Source: Faucicola mancuniensis (GTDB lineage: Bacteria > Pseudomonadota > Gammaproteobacteria > Pseudomonadales > Moraxellaceae). From it: a DNA stretch of 64,000 bases. Positions 58,301 through 64,000 of this stretch are shown here, one piece after another. Each line of letters begins with the position of its first letter. Positions within the stretch are counted from its first letter, which is position 1. The stretch spans positions 558,001 to 622,000 of the forward strand of contig NZ_CP171363.1 of the NCBI RefSeq assembly GCF_046523945.1, in the 5' to 3' direction. Below the pieces are notes generated by a model, which ran no database searches, was not told where the DNA came from, and saw only the letters and a program-made list of their open reading frames with translations. The position numbers and the translations under genes were made by a program.

Positions 58301-61222
58301 TTAAAGAGCCTTCAACTGCCCCATCTGCTTATCCATCTCAGCCAATTGGCTATCAAGCTCGGCAAGTTTGGCTTTCTCGCTCTCCACCACACTCGCTGGG
58401 GCTTTGGCAACAAAACTTTCATTAGACAGCTTACCACGCAGTGTGTCCGCTTGTTTGGCTAGTTTTTCCACCGCTTTGGCAAGGCGGTTTAGCTCTGCCG
58501 TTGGGTCAATCAAACCTTTCATCGGCACAAGCACTTTTAACGCCCCAATCAAGGCTTGCGATGACAAAGGCGGTGTGTCATCATCACCCAAAATCTCAAG
58601 GCTCTCTACTTTTGCCAATGTCTTAAACTGATTTTCAATACGGCTTAATTGTGCCTTTTCGCCATCTGTGATGTTTTGTAGCAGTACAGGCAGTTTCACC
58701 GCATTGCCCAGTTTCATTTCGCCACGAATGTTTCGCACCGCCCCAATCAGCTCTTGTAGCCACGCCATGTCGCTTTCGGCTTGGGCGTTGATTTGGCTGT
58801 CATTGGCAAGCGGAAAATCACTAATCATAATGCTGTCGGCTTGTTTTTTGTCCACAATCGGTGCGATGATTTGCCACAGACTTTCGGTCAAATACGGCAT
58901 GATTGGGTGGGTAAAACGCAGGGCGGTTTCTAGCACATTTAGCAACACATAGCGGATTTGGGCTTTACGCTCATCACTCACGCTTGCGTCATTTAGGGCA
59001 GATTTTGCCAGCTCCACATACCAGTCGCAGTATTCATTCCAAATAAATTCATAAATCGCCTGACTTGCCAAATCAAAACGATAGCTTGCCATGTTGTCAT
59101 GAATTTGTTTAATCGTGGTGTTCAAACGGCTGACAATCCAATGCTCAGGTAGCTCCCACAAGGCTTGATTGTTGTCTTTGTCAATGGCAAGCGGATTGCC
59201 CTGTTTGTCCACGCAGTTCATCAGCACAAAGCGAGTGGCGTTCCAAATTTTATTACAAAAATTGCGGTTGCCTTCCACACGTTTTAGGTCAAAATTAATA
59301 TCACGCCCAGTGCTTGCAAGTGATGTAAAGGTAAATCGCAGTGCGTCTGTGCCATAAGCGTCAAGCCCATTTTCAAACTCTTTACGAGTGGATTTTTCAA
59401 TTTTTGGGGCATCTTTTGGGTTCATCAGTCCCGTTGTGCGTTTGGCAACAAGGCTCTCTAGGTCAATGCCGTCAATTAGGTCAATCGGGTCAAGCACGTT
59501 GCCTTTTGATTTGCTCATTTTTTGCCCTTGTGCATCACGCACCAAGCCATGCACATACACGGTTTTAAACGGTACTTGCGGTGTGCCGTCCGCATTTTTG
59601 ACAAAGTGCATGGTTAGCATAATCATGCGAGCCACCCAAAAGAAAATGATGTCAAAGCCTGTAACCAGAACGCTTGTTGGGTGGAAAGTTGCCAATGCAC
59701 GTCCGTCATCACTGTCATTGCCCCAATCTAACGTGCTAAACGTCCATAGACCTGAGCTAAACCAAGTATCAAGCACGTCTTCATCTTGGCTAAGTTCAAT
59801 GTCCGCACCAAGCTGATATTTTTCACGCACGGCTTGTTCGTCTTTTGCCACATAAATGTTGCCATCTTTGTCATACCACGCAGGAATGCGATGCCCCCAC
59901 CATAATTGACGAGAAATACACCAGTCTTGAATATCACGCATCCACGCCATGTACATATTTTTGTACTGGGCAGGAGCGAACTCAATGCGACCATCTTCCA
60001 CCGCCTCAATCGCAGGTTTGGCAAGCTGTTCAATCGCCACATACCATTGGTCGGTTAAATACGGCTCAACCACTTCATTACTTCTGTCGCCTTTTGGCAC
60101 TTTTAATTCATGCGGTTCAATTTTTTCAAGCCAATTTTCATTTTGGGCTTGTTCAATGAGCTGTTTACGAGCGACAAAACGATTTAAACCTTGATAAGCC
60201 GTTGGCGTGGCTTCAAGGTTTGCTTCACGTTGTTGTAAGTTTTGATAAACGTGCATTTGTGCCAAAATATTGGCGTTTTTGTCAAAAATGTTAATGAGTG
60301 GTAAATTGTGACGTTTGCCTACTTCATAGTCGTTAAAATCGTGGGCAGGTGTGATTTTGACGCACCCTGTACCAAATTTTGCGTCCACATAATCATCGGC
60401 AATAATCGGCACTTCTCGCCCTGTAATTGGCAAGGTTACGGTTTTGCCAATTAGGTGTACATAGCGTTCGTCCTTTGGATTGACCGCCACAGCCGTATCG
60501 CCAAGCAAGGTTTCTGGGCGAGTGGTGGCAACGGTAAGATAATTTTTGCCGTCTTTTGTTGTCAAAGTTTTGTCGGTAAAATAATAGTTAAAATGCCAAA
60601 GCGAGCCTTTTTCTTCTACATTTTCTACTTCTAGGTCAGACAGGGCGGTCTCAAGTTTTACGTCCCAGTTTACAAGGCGTTTGCCACGATAAATCAAACC
60701 GTCATCGTAGAGTTTGATAAATACGTCTTGCACCGCTTTTGACAGTCCGCTATCCATGGTAAAGCGTTCACGAGACCAGTCCACAGACGACCCCAAACGG
60801 CGAATTTGGCGAGTAATATTACCACCGCTCTCGTTTTTCCATTCCCACACTTTTTCTAGGAATTTTTCACGCCCTAAGTCGTGGCGTTTGATGCCTTCTA
60901 AGCCCAATTTACGCTCCACCACCATTTGCGTGGCGATGCCTGCGTGGTCGGTACCTGGTTGCCAAAGGGTGTTGTAGCCCATCATGCGGTGGTAACGGGT
61001 AAGTGTGTCCATGATGGCGTTGTTAAAGCCGTGTCCCATGTGCAGACTGCCTGTTACGTTTGGCGGTGGCAGGGCAATAGAAAACGATTTTGGCTTGTCA
61101 TAAGTTGGCTTAAAATAACCGCTCTCTTCCCACGTTTGGTACATACCGCTTTCAACGTCGGCTGGGTTGTAGGCGGTTTCTAGTTTGGCTAGGGCGGATT
61201 GGATTAGGTTTAAATTGGTCAT
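58301..61222 (-). CDS. valS: Valyl-tRNA synthetase
   Basis: ValRS charges tRNA-Val and edits mischarged threonine. The 973 aa class I enzyme has the HIGH motif in ALPPPNVTGSLHMGHGFNNA near residue 50, the editing-domain segment TTRPETLLGDTAVAVNP, the anticodon binding domain after ~700 and the KMSKS motif GQKMSKSKGNVLDP near 570. The C-terminal coiled coil (AELNRLAKAVEKLAKQADTL ... SQLAEMDKQMGQLKAL) is intact. ATG 61222 is the usual N-terminal region (MTNLNLIQSALAKLETAYNP). Full length. Confidence 0.97.
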   Translation of the reverse strand: MTNLNLIQSALAKLETAYNPADVESGMYQTWEESGYFKPTYDKPKSFSIALPPPNVTGSLHMGHGFNNAIMDTLTRYHRMMGYNTLWQPGTDHAGIATQMVVERKLGLEGIKRHDLGREKFLEKVWEWKNESGGNITRQIRRLGSSVDWSRERFTMDSGLSKAVQDVFIKLYDDGLIYRGKRLVNWDVKLETALSDLEVENVEEKGSLWHFNYYFTDKTLTTKDGKNYLTVATTRPETLLGDTAVAVNPKDERYVHLIGKTVTLPITGREVPIIADDYVDAKFGTGCVKITPAHDFNDYEVGKRHNLPLINIFDKNANILAQMHVYQNLQQREANLEATPTAYQGLNRFVARKQLIEQAQNENWLEKIEPHELKVPKGDRSNEVVEPYLTDQWYVAIEQLAKPAIEAVEDGRIEFAPAQYKNMYMAWMRDIQDWCISRQLWWGHRIPAWYDKDGNIYVAKDEQAVREKYQLGADIELSQDEDVLDTWFSSGLWTFSTLDWGNDSDDGRALATFHPTSVLVTGFDIIFFWVARMIMLTMHFVKNADGTPQVPFKTVYVHGLVRDAQGQKMSKSKGNVLDPIDLIDGIDLESLVAKRTTGLMNPKDAPKIEKSTRKEFENGLDAYGTDALRFTFTSLASTGRDINFDLKRVEGNRNFCNKIWNATRFVLMNCVDKQGNPLAIDKDNNQALWELPEHWIVSRLNTTIKQIHDNMASYRFDLASQAIYEFIWNEYCDWYVELAKSALNDASVSDERKAQIRYVLLNVLETALRFTHPIMPYLTESLWQIIAPIVDKKQADSIMISDFPLANDSQINAQAESDMAWLQELIGAVRNIRGEMKLGNAVKLPVLLQNITDGEKAQLSRIENQFKTLAKVESLEILGDDDTPPLSSQALIGALKVLVPMKGLIDPTAELNRLAKAVEKLAKQADTLRGKLSNESFVAKAPASVVESEKAKLAELDSQLAEMDKQMGQLKAL

Positions 61223-61403
61223 AATTTATCTCAAGATTGTCTAAAACTTTGTCAAAAGGAAAAATGATAAAAATGGTTATGATTTTACCGTAAAATGGCG
61301 ACTTTGTGGGAAATTTTTTAACAAAAATTTAAAACAACTTGTCATCACACACCAAATCCACTATAGTAAAAAATTGTTTAAAACCAAAATCAAGGAAAAA
61401 CCC

Positions 61404-62111
61404 ATGAATTACGCCGTTTCACCAAGCCAGCCTGCCACTTTGCCAATCGCCAATAGCGAACAAGTTTTTCCTGTTCGCCGTGTGTATTGCGTTGGGCGAA
61501 ATTATGCCGACCATGCGGTAGAAATGGGGTCAGACCCAAACCGTGAACCGCCTTTTTTCTTTTGCAAACACAATGATGAACAATCTATCGTTGCTGTTTT
61601 ACCCAATGAAATCAAAGACTTGCCCTACCCTAGCCAAACGCAAAACTTGCATTACGAAGTGGAACTCGTTGTCGCCATTGGCAAAGACGGCAAAAATATT
61701 GATGTCGCCACCGCCACAAGCCATATTTTTGGCTATGCGGTTGGGCTTGACATGACACGCAGAGATTTGCAAAATGAGATGAAAAAAATCGGTCGCCCTT
61801 GGGAAATTGGCAAAGCATTTGACTATTCTACACCGATTGGGCAGTTGCACACGCTTGGCGACACAGGCGAAATCAATGATGGTAACATTAGCCTAGCGGT
61901 CAATGGCGAAATCAAACAACAAGGCAATATTAATCAATTGATTTGGAATGTTGCCGAAACGATTGCTAATTTATCAATATTATTTGAGTTAAAAGCAGGT
62001 GATTTGATTTTTACAGGCACGCCAGCAGGGGTTGGGGCTGTGGTAAAAGGTGATGAAATGGTCGCCCACATTGATGGGTTAAGCGATATTCGTTTGCTAG
62101 TAACATCTTAA
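61404..62111 (+). CDS. Fumarylacetoacetate hydrolase (FAH) family protein
   Basis: This 235 aa protein starts at ATG 61404 behind AAGGAAAAA. FAH-family landmarks are VYCVGRNYADHAVEMG, PPFFFCKHNDEQSI, LHYEVELVVAIGKDGK (metal-binding Glu residues), GYAVGLDMTRRDLQ and LIFTGTPAGVGAVVKGDEM. The pattern DMTRRDLQ is seen in fumarylpyruvate hydrolase-type members (gentisate pathway) but also in oxaloacetate tautomerase/decarboxylase-like FAHD1 homologues. No aromatic catabolism genes are nearby, so the substrate is open. It diverges from valS. Confidence 0.88.
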   Translation: MNYAVSPSQPATLPIANSEQVFPVRRVYCVGRNYADHAVEMGSDPNREPPFFFCKHNDEQSIVAVLPNEIKDLPYPSQTQNLHYEVELVVAIGKDGKNIDVATATSHIFGYAVGLDMTRRDLQNEMKKIGRPWEIGKAFDYSTPIGQLHTLGDTGEINDGNISLAVNGEIKQQGNINQLIWNVAETIANLSILFELKAGDLIFTGTPAGVGAVVKGDEMVAHIDGLSDIRLLVTS

Positions 62112-62190
62112 TCACAATTTAACTGTACTTTGGCTTGCCCCTTTTTGCATTTGGCTTTACAATACCCATCATAAAAATACAGGATAAAAA

Positions 62191-63441
62191 GTGAGTTCCA
62201 TTGTGCAAAATCAACAAGCCACTGATAACAAAAATACATTACAAAACAATATTTTACCAAAAAATAAATATGATGATGCCGAACCGATTAGTTTTGCCAA
62301 CGCTCAAAACGGCTCGGTCGGTATCGTTACGCCCCAAAAAATCCATTTTGAACAACAACTTACCCTAGAATGCGAACGTGTGTTAAACGGCTTTGACCTA
62401 ATGGTGGAAACTTATGGCACGTTAAATAGCGACAAATCTAATGCCGTCTTGATTTGTCATGCGTTATCTGGCAGTCATCATGCAGCGGGCTATCACTCGG
62501 CTGACGACAAAAAAGCAGGCTGGTGGGATACTTTTATCGGTGGTGGTAAGGCGATTGATACCAATCATTTTTTTGTGGTTTGTTTAAACAACATCGGCTC
62601 ATGCTACGGATCAACAGTCCCAACGACTATTAATCCAGAAACAGGCAAGCCGTTTGGGGCGGATTTTCCACTCATCACCATCAAAGATTGGGTAAAAACC
62701 CAAGCCATGCTTGCCGACCATCTCGGCATTGACGTGTGGCACGCTGTGGTCGGTGGCTCTATGGGCGGTATGCAGGCGTTGCGTTGGGCGATTGATTTTC
62801 CCAATCGCTTAAAAAAATCGGTAATTATCGCAAGTACACCAAAACTTTCCGCCCAAAATATCGCCTTTAACGAAGTGGCTCGCCAGTCTATTTTGTCCGA
62901 CCCTGATTTTTGTCAAGGCAATTATTTGGAACTTGGCAAAACGCCAAAACGTGGACTGATTCTCGCTCGCATGGTGGGGCATATCACTTATTTGACTGAT
63001 GAAGCGATGCGTGTCAAATTTGGGCGTGATTTAAAAACAGGCAAGTTGAAGTTTAATTATGACGTGGATTTTCAAGTGGAAAGCTATTTGCGTTATCAAG
63101 GTGAGCAGTTTAGCACACGTTTTGATGCCAATACTTATCTACTCATGACAAAGGCGTTGGATTATTTTGACCCGACTCAAGAAGTACCAAATCACGAAGC
63201 GTTATCCGATGAAATCGCCTTGCAATTGGCGTTAAAAGACACGCAATGTGAGTTTTTGATTGTGTCATTTACGACTGATTGGCGGTTTAGCCCAGAGCGT
63301 AGTCAAGAGATTGTGAATGCGTTGATTGCGAACGCTAAGCCTGTGAGTTATATCAATATTGATGCACCGTACGGACATGATTCGTTTTTGTTTGACATTC
63401 CTAATTATAAACAAGCGGTTTATAATTTTTTAACGAATTGA
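62191..63441 (+). CDS. metX: Homoserine O-acyltransferase (MetX)
   Basis: MetX acylates homoserine as the first step of methionine synthesis. The 416 aa alpha/beta hydrolase starts at GTG 62191 behind AGGAT. The nucleophile Ser190 lies in VVGGSMGGMQALRWAID, the other triad members in FTTDWRFSPERSQ and YGHDSFLFD; GSCYGSTVPTTINPETGKPF is the classical MetX region. MetX proteins of gammaproteobacteria can use acetyl- or succinyl-CoA, and I do not assign the donor. metW, the usual next gene in Acinetobacter, is missing here; a methyltransferase fragment follows instead. Confidence 0.93.
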   Translation: MSSIVQNQQATDNKNTLQNNILPKNKYDDAEPISFANAQNGSVGIVTPQKIHFEQQLTLECERVLNGFDLMVETYGTLNSDKSNAVLICHALSGSHHAAGYHSADDKKAGWWDTFIGGGKAIDTNHFFVVCLNNIGSCYGSTVPTTINPETGKPFGADFPLITIKDWVKTQAMLADHLGIDVWHAVVGGSMGGMQALRWAIDFPNRLKKSVIIASTPKLSAQNIAFNEVARQSILSDPDFCQGNYLELGKTPKRGLILARMVGHITYLTDEAMRVKFGRDLKTGKLKFNYDVDFQVESYLRYQGEQFSTRFDANTYLLMTKALDYFDPTQEVPNHEALSDEIALQLALKDTQCEFLIVSFTTDWRFSPERSQEIVNALIANAKPVSYINIDAPYGHDSFLFDIPNYKQAVYNFLTN

Positions 63442-63481
63442 TTTAACTGATTGATAAATAAGAGTAAATTCCTTGAATCAA

Positions 63482-63601
63482 ATGCATTTAAACTTTTTTG
63501 ATGAAAAAGATAAAAAAATAACAAAATTAAGTACCTTAAAAGCCATTGATTTATTTGCAGGGGTGGGTGCAAATAAGGCTTGCCAAATAACACCGCTTTG
63601 A
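63482..63601 (+). pseudogene. N-terminal fragment of a DNA (cytosine-5-)-methyltransferase
   Basis: The 39-codon frame reads MHLNFFDEKDKKITKLSTLK followed by AIDLFAGVGANKACQ. KAIDLFAGxG is motif I of C5 cytosine methyltransferases. It stops at TGA just where IS200/IS605-type sequence begins. The rest of the ~300-400 aa enzyme is absent from the window; it may lie beyond the element to the right or be deleted. Confidence 0.7.
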
Positions 63602-64000
63602 TGTTTTCCCAAAGTTTTCAGCCGTTCCAAAAAACCTACCTAAATCTACCCAAGAGCAAATTTAGCGTTTTCTTCCTACTTCGCCGTTGTTTGCTCTTGT
63701 CATTTGACTTAAGACTTACATCAACTCCATAGGCTATCACCGTAGAACTTACGGCTAATTGGTTAAAACCTTAGTTGCATGATTTAAAATATTAATGCTC
63801 GCATTCACATCACGGTCATGGCTTGTCTTGCAGTTAGGGCAAGTCCAATATCTGACAGCCAGTGTCAAATTTGCTTTATCCATGATAAAGCCACAACATG
63901 AACAGGTTTTACTTGATGGATAAAAGCGGTCTAACTCTTTAATGGTCTTGCCCCATTGATTTGCTTTATAAATCAGTTGCCTTTTAAACTCATAAAAACC
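63602..64000 (-). mobile_element. End of an IS200/IS605-family element carrying tnpB
   Basis: The tnpB 3' end on the minus strand (63755-64000) is followed by ~150 bp of noncoding sequence with a 9 bp stem aagagcaaa/tttgctctt (63652-63660 and 63690-63698). In IS605-type elements the region after tnpB is the right end and produces the omega RNA guide. The left boundary is within the methyltransferase fragment (~63590-63605); the other end is outside the window. Confidence 0.65.
63755..64000 (-). CDS. tnpB: RNA-guided nuclease TnpB, C-terminal part (cut by window edge)
   Basis: The 81 visible residues are the C-terminus of TnpB/OrfB of an IS200/IS605 element: EFKRQLIYKANQWGKTIKEL, then the zinc ribbon SSKTCSCCG ... 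YWTCPNCKTSHDRDVNAS with four cysteines and the conserved Asp of the RuvC III motif (HDRDVNASINIL). TnpB is an omega-RNA-guided DNA endonuclease that helps the element persist. The frame ends at TAG 63755 and is open at the window edge, so integrity of the rest cannot be judged. Confidence 0.9.
   Translation of the reverse strand, partial: GFYEFKRQLIYKANQWGKTIKELDRFYPSSKTCSCCGFIMDKANLTLAVRYWTCPNCKTSHDRDVNASINILNHATKVLTN

Noticed and set aside
1..64000. CRISPR array or prophage
   Set aside because: No regularly spaced direct repeats with unique spacers and no phage structural or integrase genes were seen on either strand.

Overview
The window looks like chromosomal DNA of a low-GC gammaproteobacterium of the family Moraxellaceae, most likely Moraxella. 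The evidence is the gene set and order (rho-trxA, divergent rne/rluC, a lipid-anchored DsbC, three UbiH-family hydroxylases, MetX-type homoserine acyltransferase), AT-rich intergenic DNA, and short palindromic dispersed repeats. The species call is inference; no rRNA is present.

Layout. 1-9.5 kb: rho (cut by the window edge), trxA, dsbC, yedI, then rne and rluC diverging from a 575 bp AT-rich region. 9.5-15 kb: membrane protein, broken glutathione S-transferase, MHS-type MFS transporter, DUF4105 protein, YdcH-like protein. 15.4-20.5 kb: ahpF, a lone ABC membrane domain, a dihydrouridine synthase and a UvrD-like helicase. 20.5-25.2 kb: antitoxin remnant, a tRNA-Ala/tRNA-Glu operon, a MITE-like element in front of dedA, a WG-repeat pseudogene, gltX and argF. 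25.2-37 kb: two UbiH-family hydroxylases around a small adhesin-E-like protein, a Fur-boxed siderophore ABC operon, two Nudix hydrolases, OsmC, a broken acetyltransferase and a UbiM-like hydroxylase. 37-44 kb: trhP/yegQ, a surface-type lipoprotein, ferredoxin, RNase R, greA. 44.4-49.6 kb: carA and carB separated by a vapBC toxin-antitoxin pair. 50-64 kb: Fur-boxed TonB receptor, cation/proton antiporter, hybrid histidine kinase with a poly-G tract at its start codon, tcdA, a structured RNA-like locus, tatD-like hydrolase, valS, FAH-family hydrolase, metX, a methyltransferase fragment and the end of an IS200/IS605-type tnpB.

Themes. Most of the window is housekeeping (RNA decay and modification, tRNA charging, carbamoyl phosphate/arginine/pyrimidine, ubiquinone, thiol redox and iron uptake). 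Accessory DNA appears as small decayed remnants at the borders of conserved operons: at least nine truncated or frameshifted genes are visible, several not obvious as open frames. The locus I would look at first is 56.53-56.85 kb. It has two opposed promoters, a 22-codon ORF with a strong Shine-Dalgarno, and a distal anti-Shine-Dalgarno that can pair with it. That architecture resembles a type I toxin-antitoxin, but I recognise no family. Second is the G11 tract between the leader and ATG of the hybrid kinase, a plausible phase-variation switch.
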